64,000 nt of DNA from Vagococcus zengguangii (GTDB lineage Bacteria > Bacillota > Bacilli > Lactobacillales > Vagococcaceae). This document shows positions 51,694 through 60,628 of the stretch, in pieces; the first letter of the stretch is position 1, and each line of letters begins with the position of its first letter. The notes beneath the pieces were generated by a model, which was given only the letters and a program-made list of their open reading frames with translations, ran no database searches and was not told the DNA's origin. The DNA lies in NCBI RefSeq assembly GCF_005145005.1, contig NZ_CP039712.1:1594501-1658500 (forward strand), in the 5' to 3' direction. The position numbers and the translations under genes were made by a program.

Positions 51694-52263
51694 ATGTTAT
51701 TTACCAGCTTATGCTTAGTGCTGAACTTTTTACCTGCTTGGTTAATACCTAAAGAATTTCCAAATGAAACAATAACACAGGTCATGACTGATGCTTTATT
51801 AGTAAAGATAATACTAGCTTTTACTATAAGTGTTAACATGATCATCCCTATAACAATCACTCTACCATGGATGATTTTAATTGCCTTAACTTATGCACAA
51901 GCTCTTGCTGATATACGTTATCAACTCATTTCACCTTTACTCCTAATATGTCAGTTAGTGTTAAGTGTTGGCTGGTTAAATCATTCCTTACATAAACTAT
52001 TTCTTTGTATTCTTTGCTATTATTTTTTCAAACTCATCACTAGCTTCTGCTCTAAAACGATGTTTGGACTCGGAGATGTTAAGCTACTACTTATGTATTA
52101 CTACATCCTTCCTCTTATTAACTTTTGCCTTTTAATCATGATTGCTACTTTTTTAGCACTTATGTATGTTTTTTTATTATATTGGGTGACAAAACGACCT
52201 CTCAGTCAACCTTTACCTTTCGTCCCATTCATCTATATAGGGCTTATTATTTGTTGTATCTAA
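51694..52263 (+). CDS. Prepilin peptidase (ComC type), short form
   Basis: A 189-residue polytopic membrane protein of the type IV prepilin peptidase family (A24). The two catalytic aspartates are seen in ALADIRYQLIS and FGLGDVKLLL. The cysteine-rich N-terminal methylase domain of larger members is missing. I chose the ATG at 51694, with GGAG at 51681-51684; a TTG at 51685 is possible. It would process ComG-type pseudopilins for DNA uptake, but no com genes are near. It ends a little before argR, on the same strand. Confidence 0.75.
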   Translation: MLFTSLCLVLNFLPAWLIPKEFPNETITQVMTDALLVKIILAFTISVNMIIPITITLPWMILIALTYAQALADIRYQLISPLLLICQLVLSVGWLNHSLHKLFLCILCYYFFKLITSFCSKTMFGLGDVKLLLMYYYILPLINFCLLIMIATFLALMYVFLLYWVTKRPLSQPLPFVPFIYIGLIICCI

Positions 52264-52367
52264 AATAAAAAGCTCTATAAAACGGTTACATTTTTTACAC
52301 CTTTTCTTAATATTGATTTTACCTTCATCTATTTTGTTGGTATAATGGACTAAAGGAGTGAACGTAA

Positions 52368-52838
52368 TTGAGAAAAGCTGACAGACATAATATTATCAAA
52401 AAAGTCATCACTGAGAACAACATTGAAAATCAACAACAACTAGTTGAATTTTTGGAAAAAGAAAATGTAGCGATTACGCAAGCCACTATTTCAAGAGATA
52501 TCCGTGAATTAAACATCGTCAAAAGCCATAACAACGACGGTAAATCGTATTACCGCATCATTAGTACAGCCACAAAAGGTAAGAAAAAAATATCAGATGA
52601 AGAAAAACTAATTAATATCTTATCTGAATCTGCCACAAGTATTACGCAAGTTGAATTCTTAAACATTATCACGGCTTTTCCTGGTAATGGTCAAATTATT
52701 GGCGTTCTAATCGATAGCCTACGCTCGATTTTCAAAGAAATCGTCGCGTGTGTAGCTGGCGATGACACCGTATTAATTATTTCGAAAAACAAAGAAGATG
52801 CTGAAATTGTTAACGAGTATTTCAAACAATATATTTAA
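52368..52838 (+). CDS. argR: ArgR-family arginine repressor
   Basis: A 156-residue regulator. The N-terminal winged helix (ENQQQLVEFLEKENVAITQ, then ATISRDIRELNIVKS) binds DNA. The C-terminal domain binds arginine and makes the hexamer (FLNIITAFPGNGQIIGVLID, close to the usual PGNAQ). It starts with TTG after AAAGGAGTG. It faces the arc operon and probably controls it, as ArgR-type regulators do in enterococci and lactococci. A strong terminator follows. Confidence 0.93.
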   Translation: MRKADRHNIIKKVITENNIENQQQLVEFLEKENVAITQATISRDIRELNIVKSHNNDGKSYYRIISTATKGKKKISDEEKLINILSESATSITQVEFLNIITAFPGNGQIIGVLIDSLRSIFKEIVACVAGDDTVLIISKNKEDAEIVNEYFKQYI

Positions 52839-52857
52839 TCACCACCGCTAAACATAT

Positions 52858-52884
52858 AGCTCAAGCAAATGCTTGAGCTTTTTT
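52858..52884 (+). terminator. Terminator after argR
   Basis: A perfect 10-bp stem (AGCTCAAGCA, TGCTTGAGCT) around AA is followed by five Ts. Confidence 0.92.
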
Positions 52885-52907
52885 GTATCATACTTTAAAT
52901 ATATAGC

Positions 52908-52938
52908 AAAAAAGAGGGGGCTCACGCCACCCTCTTTT
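52908..52938 (-). terminator. Terminator of the arc operon
   Basis: AAAGAGGGGGC pairs with GCC-A-CCCTCTTT (52911-52937) around TCAC, with Ts on the minus strand just after arcD. Confidence 0.88.
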
Positions 52939-52953
52939 TCATTTTTTTCGATT

Positions 52954-54402
52954 TTATGCCATTAACATTGCAGCAATTAACACTAGTAAGTTCATTACTG
53001 TAATGACAATGATGTGTTTGAATACAAATTTTGTCCAAGTAGTATAGTTAACTTTAGAAACTTCTAAACCACCCATTACTACCCCTGAAGTCGGTGTAAT
53101 TAAGTTAACCACACCACAAGCAGATACGAAGATCATAATCATTACATCTGCACTTAAACCAACTTTGTCAGCTAACGCACCCATTACTGGGATAGAAACA
53201 TAAGCTAAACCTGAAGTTGATGGGATTAAGAATGATAATAAGACATAGATAATGTAAGCACCGATTACAAACAAGATTGGTGATAATCCTTGTAATAGGT
53301 TAGCTGATTTATCTAAGATATACATATCTAAATGAGTAGTCGCCATTAATACTGAAGCGCCACGCGCTACAACGATGATTAATACAACCGATAAGATATC
53401 TTTTGCACCATCGATAAATGTGTCAATAATATCACTTTCTGACATTTTAGCGATTAACGCAATGATAATCCCCATGATGAAGAACCACATTGCTAAGTCA
53501 CCAAAGTACCAAGCACCAAATGGTTCGCCTGTTAAGAAAGTTGTCCAGCTATCAAAGAAAGTTACACCAAAGTCTCCCCATGGAATAAGTGACACAATCA
53601 TAACCAAGAAAGTAATCGCAAAAATAGTTAAAATCATTTTGTGTTTGCCAGTGAAAACAACTTTATCATCAAAACCTTTAGCAAAATGTTCTTCCATATC
53701 ATTTTGTTCTTGCAGTGATAAAATAGTTGAACCTTTATCAGCTTTCACTTTTTTCGCATAACTCATTACAACAAAGATTGCGTAAGCAGTAGTTAAAGCC
53801 CATAATACTAAACCAATTAACATGATCAAACCAGTTTTTGGTTGAATGCTAATTCCTTTTAAAGCATCCATTGCTACTCCTGTTGCGAATGGGTTAACAG
53901 TTGAACCAATTACCCCTGCACCCGCACCAAGCATGACGGTACCAACTGAAACAATCGTATCAAAACCAGCTGCCACCATTGTCATTCCTAATAAACCGTA
54001 GAATGGAATGGTTTCTTCGGCCATCCCATATGTTGAACCACCAATTGAGAATAAGAACATTAAGATTGGAATAATAACTAATTCATTACCTTTTAATTTC
54101 TTCACGACATTTTGAATACCTGCTTCTAAAGCCCCTGTTTTGGTTACGATATTCAAGAAGCCACCTAATACTAAGATAAAGATACAAATATCAATCGCAT
54201 CTTTGAAACCATAGAACGGTGACATCACCACATCTGATAACTTCGCACCGACTACTTGACTAACTGTTTCACCAGTATCACGTAATTCCATTGGTGAAAA
54301 TTTAGCCCCATCTAAAAATTTGGTTATAATACCCAAGACGATAATAATAATAAATAAAATACTAAAAGACGAAAGCGATTTACGTTGTTTTTTCTCTTCC
54401 AT
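52954..54402 (-). CDS. arcD: Arginine/ornithine antiporter of YfcC type
   Basis: A 482-residue transporter with about 12 membrane helices. It has the YfcC-type signature STYGMAEETIPFYGLLGMTM and is a paralogue of the gene at 3-1241. It is the last gene of the arc operon, so it most likely swaps arginine for ornithine. The name follows function, since classical ArcD belongs to a different family than this one. Its translation start is peculiar: the ribosome site is 30 bases before the ATG, with a perfect hairpin between. Confidence 0.85.
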   Translation of the reverse strand: MEEKKQRKSLSSFSILFIIIIVLGIITKFLDGAKFSPMELRDTGETVSQVVGAKLSDVVMSPFYGFKDAIDICIFILVLGGFLNIVTKTGALEAGIQNVVKKLKGNELVIIPILMFLFSIGGSTYGMAEETIPFYGLLGMTMVAAGFDTIVSVGTVMLGAGAGVIGSTVNPFATGVAMDALKGISIQPKTGLIMLIGLVLWALTTAYAIFVVMSYAKKVKADKGSTILSLQEQNDMEEHFAKGFDDKVVFTGKHKMILTIFAITFLVMIVSLIPWGDFGVTFFDSWTTFLTGEPFGAWYFGDLAMWFFIMGIIIALIAKMSESDIIDTFIDGAKDILSVVLIIVVARGASVLMATTHLDMYILDKSANLLQGLSPILFVIGAYIIYVLLSFLIPSTSGLAYVSIPVMGALADKVGLSADVMIMIFVSACGVVNLITPTSGVVMGGLEVSKVNYTTWTKFVFKHIIVITVMNLLVLIAAMLMA

Positions 54403-54440
54403 TATTATTTTGGCACTAACTCGATAGTGCCACTCCTCTC
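54400..54440 (-). promoter_or_regulatory. Ribosome site, hairpin and ATG of arcD
   Basis: On the minus strand the site GAGAGGAG (54440-54433) is followed directly by a perfect hairpin, TGGCACTA-TCGAGT-TAGTGCCA (54432-54411), then by eight bases and the ATG at 54402. The linear gap is 30 bases, too long for initiation. With the hairpin folded the gap is eight bases, which is normal. Confidence 0.7.
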
Positions 54441-54447
54441 TTATTTA

Positions 54448-55143
54448 TTAATCGTTAAGATAATCCATAAAATAGTCTGTATCTAAAAAGATTAATTGTT
54501 TTTTATGATATTTAATTTTGCCCTGACACTCTAATTGTTTAATCATAGAACTAGCTGTTTCTCTTGTTGTACCAGCTAATTTAGCTAAATCATTAATGGT
54601 GATTGGAAATTTAATTTCATATCCCCCTTCATAACTCACCATGCCAAAATCGTGTAGAATCACCGCAAGTGAAAAAGAAATCCGATGAATCGCATTATTC
54701 GTAGTTCCTTTTTGAACTTTCAACATTTGGCGTTTCAAACTTTCCGATTGACTACGAATAAAATTCATTAGTTGAAGGTTATTTTGTTTAACTAAACGTT
54801 CATAGATGTCTTTTGGTAAATAATAAACTTCAATATCGGTGTACGCACTAGCAGAGAAATAATAATCCTCATCAAATAAGAAACCTATTTTAGGAAACAT
54901 GGTACCTGGATTCAAGAAATCGATATACTCAAATTCACCCGTAAAGTCAGTTTTTTCAATTTTAACAACGCCTGACTTAAGTAAATAGACGCGATTTCTT
55001 TCATCGGCAGCATCAAATAAGACCTGTCCTTTTTTATATGATCTAAAATAAGTATGTTCTTCAATTTCTGCGAATTCTTCCTCATTAAAGTAACAAAAGT
55101 CTTTATATCTTTTTAAAAAGGTAATCTCTCTGCTTTTTTGCAT
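54448..55143 (-). CDS. Crp/Fnr-family regulator of the arc operon
   Basis: A 231-residue regulator. The cyclic-nucleotide-like sensor domain spans about residues 15-130. The DNA-binding helix is in NDLAKLAGTTRETASSMIK. It lacks the cysteine cluster of Fnr, so it does not sense oxygen by an iron-sulfur center. Similar proteins (ArcR) act on arc operons in related bacteria. It lies between arcC and arcD in the operon, 18 bp after arcC. Confidence 0.88.
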   Translation of the reverse strand: MQKSREITFLKRYKDFCYFNEEEFAEIEEHTYFRSYKKGQVLFDAADERNRVYLLKSGVVKIEKTDFTGEFEYIDFLNPGTMFPKIGFLFDEDYYFSASAYTDIEVYYLPKDIYERLVKQNNLQLMNFIRSQSESLKRQMLKVQKGTTNNAIHRISFSLAVILHDFGMVSYEGGYEIKFPITINDLAKLAGTTRETASSMIKQLECQGKIKYHKKQLIFLDTDYFMDYLND

Positions 55144-55161
55144 ACTAACACCCCTGATCTA

Positions 55162-56094
55162 TTATTTGCTAATAATGGTCCCTACCCCTTCGTTGCCCAA
55201 AAACTCTAAGTTTTCTAAAGAAGTGATAACCGCTTGGCTACTTGGATTATTGTTTACGTAATCAATCGCCGCTTCGATTTTTGGTAACATGCTGCCTGGG
55301 GCAAAATGACCTTCTGCTTTGTATTTTTCTAACTGAGAAACAGAAACATTGGTTAAACTTTCTTGATTTTCTTTTCCAAAGTTAATCGCAACATTATCCA
55401 CACCTGTTAAAATAATTAATTGATCAGCATGAACTAATTCTGCTAATTTAGCTGAAGCATAATCTTTATCAATCACTGCTTCAACCCCACGCAACTCTTC
55501 ACCAACAACAGGAATACCACCACCACCAGCTGAAATAGTGATCACATCTTCTTCAACTAATCGGTTAATAACCTTGTATTCAACAATGCTTTCTGGTTTT
55601 GGACTTGCCACAACTTTACGCCAACCACGGCCAGCATCTTCCTTAAAGGTTGCGCCAGTCGCATTCATTTGTGCTTTAGCCTCTTCTTCTGATAAGAATG
55701 GACCAATTGGCTTCGTTGGATTAGCAAATGCTGGATCATTTTCATCGACTACCACTTGAGTGACAACGGTTACAACTTCTTTGTCGATACCAGCTACTTT
55801 TAATTCTTGAATCATCGCATTTGTTAACCAATAACCAATACTTCCTTGTGTCATCGCAACACAGGTGTCTAGTGGCATCGCTGGGTTCTTTTCTGAGTCA
55901 GCCGCTTGTTGTTGTAATAATAAATTACCAACTTGAGGCCCGTTACCATGTGAAATAATTAATTGGTTGCCTTTTTTTACTAATTCAACTAATTGTTTTG
56001 CTGTTTTTACTAATGCATCTTGTTGAGATTTTGCGCTAGCATTATCTGACAAAATCGCATTTCCACCTAAAGCTACAACGATTTTTTTGCTCAT
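55162..56094 (-). CDS. arcC: Carbamate kinase
   Basis: A 310-residue enzyme of the amino acid kinase fold. It makes ATP from carbamoyl phosphate in the last step of the arginine deiminase pathway. The marks are [28 protein letters not shown] and [13 protein letters not shown] chose the ATG at 56094 (MSKKIVV), with AAAGAGGAC before it; the frame stays open to 56193 without a site. It follows arcB after a terminator-like hairpin. Confidence 0.95.
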   Translation of the reverse strand: MSKKIVVALGGNAILSDNASAKSQQDALVKTAKQLVELVKKGNQLIISHGNGPQVGNLLLQQQAADSEKNPAMPLDTCVAMTQGSIGYWLTNAMIQELKVAGIDKEVVTVVTQVVVDENDPAFANPTKPIGPFLSEEEAKAQMNATGATFKEDAGRGWRKVVASPKPESIVEYKVINRLVEEDVITISAGGGGIPVVGEELRGVEAVIDKDYASAKLAELVHADQLIILTGVDNVAINFGKENQESLTNVSVSQLEKYKAEGHFAPGSMLPKIEAAIDYVNNNPSSQAVITSLENLEFLGNEGVGTIISK

Positions 56095-56177
56095 GCTATG
56101 TCCTCTTTCCTTAATTATATCTGATTTATTTTTCATTATTAGTAAAATGAGTTTTTTATCATTTCCACTAATTGATA

Positions 56178-56214
56178 AAAATAAAGGCAACATGAAAATT
56201 TATTCATGCTGCCT
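56178..56214 (-). terminator. Terminator between arcB and arcC
   Basis: AGGCA-A-CATGAA pairs with TTCATG-C-TGCCT (56185-56214), with a partly T-rich tail on the minus strand. It probably reduces expression of arcC-crp-arcD relative to arcAB, or an extra promoter restarts transcription. Confidence 0.75.
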
Positions 56215-56236
56215 ATTTCCCACTAACTACTAATCA

Positions 56237-57259
56237 TTATGTACGTGGAATAAATAAATTACCTAATGTAGCAGCCATGATTGCTTTGATTGAATGCATT
56301 CTATTTTCTGCTTCTTCGAACTGACGACCATATTTACTTCTGAATACTTCGTCAGTAATTTCCATTTCTTTCACACCAAATTGTTCTTCAACCATTTTTC
56401 CGTATTCAGTGTTAGTGTCATGGAAGGCTGGTAAACAGTGTAATACGATTAAGTTATCAGTATCTTGGTTGCCAGTCTTATTAATCATATCCATATTTAA
56501 TTGATAAGGTTGTAACATATTTACACGTTCTTCGAATTTATCTTCTTCACCCATAGATACCCATACATCTGTATATAATACGTTAGCGCCTTTAACCCCT
56601 TCGTCAACATTGTCAGTAATCATTAATTCTGCACCTGATTCAGCTGCGAATTTGTTAGCATAGTCAATAACTTCTTGTTCTGGGAATAAAGCTTCTGGTG
56701 CACAGATTCGTACATTAACACCTAAGATAGCTCCTGTCACTAGTAAGCTGTTTGCCATGTTGTTACGGCCGTCCCCAACATATACTAACGTAATGTTTTC
56801 TAATGAACCGAAGTTTTCTTTGATTGTCATGAAGTCAGCAATCATTTGTGTTGGATGCCATTCATCAGTTAAACCGTTCCACACTGGCACACCAGAGAAT
56901 TCTGCTAATTCTTCAACCATTTTTTGGCTGAATCCACGGAATTCGATACCATCAAACATGCTACCTAATACTTTCGCTGTATCTTCAGTTGTTTCTTTTT
57001 TACCTAATTGAATATCGTTTGCTCCAAGGTATTCAGGATGCGCTCCTAAATCAACAGCTGCTGTTGTAAATGCCGCACGTGTTCTTGTTGAAGTTTTTTC
57101 GAATAATAACGCAATGTTTTTACCTTCTAAGTAACGATGTGGGATATTGCGTTTTTTCAAATCTTTTAAATGAATACTGAAATCGATTAAATATTCTAAC
57201 TCTGAACGAGTGAAGTCTTTCTCTGCTAATAAACTACGTCCTTGAAATACTGATGTCAT
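56237..57259 (-). CDS. arcB: Ornithine carbamoyltransferase (catabolic)
   Basis: A 340-residue enzyme that splits citrulline into ornithine and carbamoyl phosphate. The carbamoyl phosphate site is [12 protein letters not shown], then [12 protein letters not shown]. The ornithine site is DVWVSMGEE, with HCLPAFHD near the end. The operon place marks it as the catabolic form. It starts 47 bp after arcA. Confidence 0.96.
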   Translation of the reverse strand: MTSVFQGRSLLAEKDFTRSELEYLIDFSIHLKDLKKRNIPHRYLEGKNIALLFEKTSTRTRAAFTTAAVDLGAHPEYLGANDIQLGKKETTEDTAKVLGSMFDGIEFRGFSQKMVEELAEFSGVPVWNGLTDEWHPTQMIADFMTIKENFGSLENITLVYVGDGRNNMANSLLVTGAILGVNVRICAPEALFPEQEVIDYANKFAAESGAELMITDNVDEGVKGANVLYTDVWVSMGEEDKFEERVNMLQPYQLNMDMINKTGNQDTDNLIVLHCLPAFHDTNTEYGKMVEEQFGVKEMEITDEVFRSKYGRQFEEAENRMHSIKAIMAATLGNLFIPRT

Positions 57260-57306
57260 AATTGAATCTCTCCATTTCTATTTTTTTATTATTAAATAAA
57301 AAGTAT

Positions 57307-58530
57307 TTAGATATCTTCACGATAAATTGGCATACTCATGCAACGTGGGCCCCCACGACCGCGAACCAATTCACTTCCGCGTAATTTATGTAATTTTAAC
57401 CCTGCTTTTTCAAGTAATTCATTCGTTACCACGTTACGGTCATAAACTACTACTTCACCTGGTGCGATTGTTAAAGTATTTGATCCGTCATTCCATTGTT
57501 CACGAGCTGCTGCTGCAACATCGCCACCACCACAGCGAATTAATTGAACACTTTCGACACCTAAATATTTAGCTAAAATACTTTCTAATTGGTCAACTTC
57601 TTTCTTAATCACTAAATCTTTTTCACCTTTAGTGATTGAGTAAACAGTTAAGTCCCCTTCAATTTCTGGGTGAATCGTGAATTTATCATAATCAACCATT
57701 GTAAATACTGTATCTAAATGCATGAATTTACGATATTCACCAATATCAAAGGCTAAAACTGTTTCGAAGCTCATGTTTTCTTTGAAGATATTGCGCGCTA
57801 ATTTTTCAATTGCTTTAGCATCTGTACGTTGAGAAATACCAACTGCCAATACTTTACTTGAAAGTACTAATTCGTCTCCACCTTCGATACGATGTTCTTC
57901 ATTACGACAATATAAACGTGGAATATCTTGATCTTTGAATCTTGGATGATTATCAAAGATATATTTTGCATAAATTGTTTCTCTATTTCTTGTTTCAGAG
58001 TACATGTGATTTAATGAGATACCATTTCCAATTGTTGCGAAGTTGTCGCGTGTAAAATACAGATTTGGCATTGGATCAATAGCAAATGGATAATCATTAC
58101 CCATTAAGTCAACTAAACTATTTTTATCATGTTCAGGTAGTTCAGTTACTTGCATACCAGCCATTGTCTTATCAACTAGTTCACGTTTGTCTTCAATTGC
58201 CATTAACATTTCTTTAATAGTAGCAACTGTTTCATCACTCTCAATATTCGCTTCAGATAAATACTCATCAATAAACGCTTCTTTTACTTCATCAGACACT
58301 AATGACTCAGCCATTAAATCTTCCAAATATAACACTTCAACGCCATTGTCAGTTAAGATTTTAGCAAATTGATCATGCTCAGCTTGGGCATCTTGTAAGA
58401 AAGGAATATCATCAAATAATAATCTTTCTAAATAGTCAGGCATTAAGTTTTCTAACTCTTTTCCCGGACGATGCAGTAAAACCGTTTTCAATTTCCCGAT
58501 TTCAGAATACACATTGATAGGACCATTCAT
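57307..58530 (-). CDS. arcA: Arginine deiminase
   Basis: A 407-residue enzyme that turns arginine into citrulline and ammonia. The catalytic marks are [36 protein letters not shown] and the end [12 protein letters not shown] with Cys397 as nucleophile. In the first motif Asn stands where most relatives have Pro (TRDPFA), a mild change. The length is normal. It is the first gene of the operon, and its promoter region has several regulator-like sites. Confidence 0.96.
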   Translation of the reverse strand: MNGPINVYSEIGKLKTVLLHRPGKELENLMPDYLERLLFDDIPFLQDAQAEHDQFAKILTDNGVEVLYLEDLMAESLVSDEVKEAFIDEYLSEANIESDETVATIKEMLMAIEDKRELVDKTMAGMQVTELPEHDKNSLVDLMGNDYPFAIDPMPNLYFTRDNFATIGNGISLNHMYSETRNRETIYAKYIFDNHPRFKDQDIPRLYCRNEEHRIEGGDELVLSSKVLAVGISQRTDAKAIEKLARNIFKENMSFETVLAFDIGEYRKFMHLDTVFTMVDYDKFTIHPEIEGDLTVYSITKGEKDLVIKKEVDQLESILAKYLGVESVQLIRCGGGDVAAAAREQWNDGSNTLTIAPGEVVVYDRNVVTNELLEKAGLKLHKLRGSELVRGRGGPRCMSMPIYREDI

Positions 58531-58615
58531 AATTCATTTCCTCCTCATTACTTTTGATTACATGTATATCTTAACAAAGGCAAAAAATAAAAAAGCTAAA
58601 TCTTCGATGTTTAAA

Positions 58616-58673
58616 ATGCTAAATATTAATCATTAATTGTGAAAAATTCAACAATATTATGTAAGCGTTTTAT
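58616..58673 (-). promoter_or_regulatory. arcA promoter with cre-like and Fnr-box-like sites
   Basis: On the minus strand TTGAAT (58651-58646) and TAATAT (58628-58623) are 17 bp apart. An imperfect palindrome, TTGTGAAAAATTCAACAA (58637-58654), covers the -35 and resembles Crp/Fnr and ARG boxes. A cre-like site, TGTAAGCGTTTTAT (58660-58673), lies just upstream. Together they suggest control by the arc regulators and by CcpA. Nothing else is seen in the AT-rich 58674-58810 interval. Confidence 0.55.
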
Positions 58674-58810
58674 TCTCGTTGTTTTTATGCTCCTTTTTTA
58701 TTCAAAAAAAGAAAAAAAATGCAAAAATATTTTTTCGTTTTTTTGATTTTCTCTCATTTTATTCTAATATAAACCTAGAAATAGCAAGACTTTTAGAATA
58801 TCTACCAAAC

Positions 58811-58845
58811 AAAAAAAGACGATTGAGTGAAAATCGTCTTTTTCT
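58811..58845 (-). terminator. Terminator after proS
   Basis: AAGACGATT (58816-58824) pairs with AATCGTCTT (58832-58840) around a seven-base loop, with T-runs on both strands. It ends the uppS-cdsA-rseP-proS transcript. Confidence 0.85.
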
Positions 58846-58895
58846 TCATGTTATTTACTATGAATTATTTAAATTATTTAATTTTGCCAAATAAT

Positions 58896-60605
58896 CTACA
58901 TAATAGAATTTTTCAGAATTTCAATCGTCGGTATCAACTCATCTTTTCTAACTTCTATCGACTCTCCAGACTCTCTTAGTTTAATTTCAACAACATTTTC
59001 AACAGCTTTTTTCCCTACTGTTACACGCAGTGGTATTCCGATTAAGTCGGCATCATTAAACTTAACACCCGCGCTTTCTTTACGATCATCAATTAATATT
59101 TCATAGCTAGATTCCTTTAATAGACTAGCAATCTCAGCTGTCAATTTATTTTGATTTTCATCGCGGACGTTCATTGTTAACAGATGAATGTCAAATGGTG
59201 CAATAGCTTTGGGCCAAATTAAACCATTCTCATCAGATGTTTGCTCAACAATTGCCGCCATTAGGGTAGACGTGATTAATTCATAAGCTGCCATAATTAA
59301 CGGTTGAGGTTTCCCATCTGAATCAATCAGCTGAGCGTTCATCATTTCACTAAGTGTGGTACCCATCGTTTCCAAATACCCTACGACTATCCCTTTAGAA
59401 AATATTAACGCTCCTTCACCATCAGGAGAGGGATCACCTTCTTTAACAATTCTTATATCAGCAAACTGACTAGGCTTAATATCACGCTCTAAGTTAACAT
59501 GTCTCAAATGATAATTTTTTTTATTCGCCCCTACGATAGCATTATCCATATCTTGAACGTATTCATCCGCAATAATTACTACCTCTTCAGGCAATCCAAT
59601 TGGGCCAATGTAGCCACTTTCTGAATGTGTGAGTTGTCGAATCTCTTCTTCAGTTGCTGGTAAGAGGTGTTTACTCCCCAGCAGTTTTTTTAATTTTAGT
59701 TCATTAACTTCATAATCACCACGAATTAGAGCTAAAACGGGTTGTCCATCACTCATAAATAAAAAGGATTTTATGATTTTTTCTTCAGGAACATCTAAAT
59801 ACTCTGAAACTTCCTTTATCGTCTTAACATTTGGCGTCTCGATTTCTTCTAATTCTAAAAAAACATCACGCTTAAGCTTTGGTGTATACAAACTAGTTGC
59901 TAACTCTAGTTGTGCAACATAATCACTTTCTGTTGAAAAACAAACCGTTTGTTCTCCGACTTCCGATAATGCAATAAATTGTTTACCGTCAATGCCTGCT
60001 TCATCTGTAAAGCGACTTACTAACGTACGAAACTCCAAGCCAAACCGCTCTAAAATACGACTATACGCTGATTCTAATTGACGGTAAGTTTCAAGTAAAC
60101 TCTCTGACGTTTCGTGAAATGAATAAGCACTGTGAGCGATTAACTCACGACTTTTTAACAACCCATAACGTGGACGTTCTTCATCAATAAAATGCGTTTG
60201 CATCGTATATAGCGTTAAAGGTAATTTTTTATATGAAATAGCTTCGGTAGTAAATAAACTTAATATTGCCTCTTGATAACACGGTGATAAAATAAACGCG
60301 TGTTCGTTTTGATCATTCAAGCGAAACACATTCTCTTCAGTGCGTTCTGTCGTTCCTGCCGACTCTAGCACACGCTCAGGCAACAAATAGGGTAAATGCA
60401 TCTCAATCGCTGCCACTTTTTCTAACTCTTCACGAATTATTTGATTCATTCGGTCCATTACTCGTTTGGCCAGTGGTAAATAACTATAAATACCACTAGC
60501 CATTTGACGAATGTAACCCGCTCTTAATAATAAACGATGACTTAACACTTCAGCTTCACTTGGATTTTCTCTTAATGTTGGTAGAAATATATTCGACTGT
60601 TTCAT
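58896..60605 (-). CDS. proS: Prolyl-tRNA synthetase, bacterial type
   Basis: A 569-residue class II synthetase. Motif 1 and 2 are in the N-terminal part (GIYSYLPLAKRVMDR, RYGLLKSRELI, with the TxE loop GTTERTEE). The insertion domain (about residues 225-385) edits Ala-tRNA(Pro). The C-terminal anticodon domain ends the protein. It is in one operon with uppS, cdsA and rseP, starting 23 bp after rseP, a usual order in Firmicutes. Confidence 0.96.
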   Translation of the reverse strand: MKQSNIFLPTLRENPSEAEVLSHRLLLRAGYIRQMASGIYSYLPLAKRVMDRMNQIIREELEKVAAIEMHLPYLLPERVLESAGTTERTEENVFRLNDQNEHAFILSPCYQEAILSLFTTEAISYKKLPLTLYTMQTHFIDEERPRYGLLKSRELIAHSAYSFHETSESLLETYRQLESAYSRILERFGLEFRTLVSRFTDEAGIDGKQFIALSEVGEQTVCFSTESDYVAQLELATSLYTPKLKRDVFLELEEIETPNVKTIKEVSEYLDVPEEKIIKSFLFMSDGQPVLALIRGDYEVNELKLKKLLGSKHLLPATEEEIRQLTHSESGYIGPIGLPEEVVIIADEYVQDMDNAIVGANKKNYHLRHVNLERDIKPSQFADIRIVKEGDPSPDGEGALIFSKGIVVGYLETMGTTLSEMMNAQLIDSDGKPQPLIMAAYELITSTLMAAIVEQTSDENGLIWPKAIAPFDIHLLTMNVRDENQNKLTAEIASLLKESSYEILIDDRKESAGVKFNDADLIGIPLRVTVGKKAVENVVEIKLRESGESIEVRKDELIPTIEILKNSIM

Positions 60606-60628
60606 CTGTCATCCCCCAGTTTGAAATA

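Noticed and set aside
51594-51860. 88-residue minus-strand frame opposite the prepilin peptidase
   Set aside because: It lies over the start of a better supported gene and has no recognisable features.
57307-58530. Asn for Pro in the TRDPFA motif of ArcA as a loss-of-function sign
   Set aside because: All catalytic residues are present and the position is not catalytic, so it is only noted.
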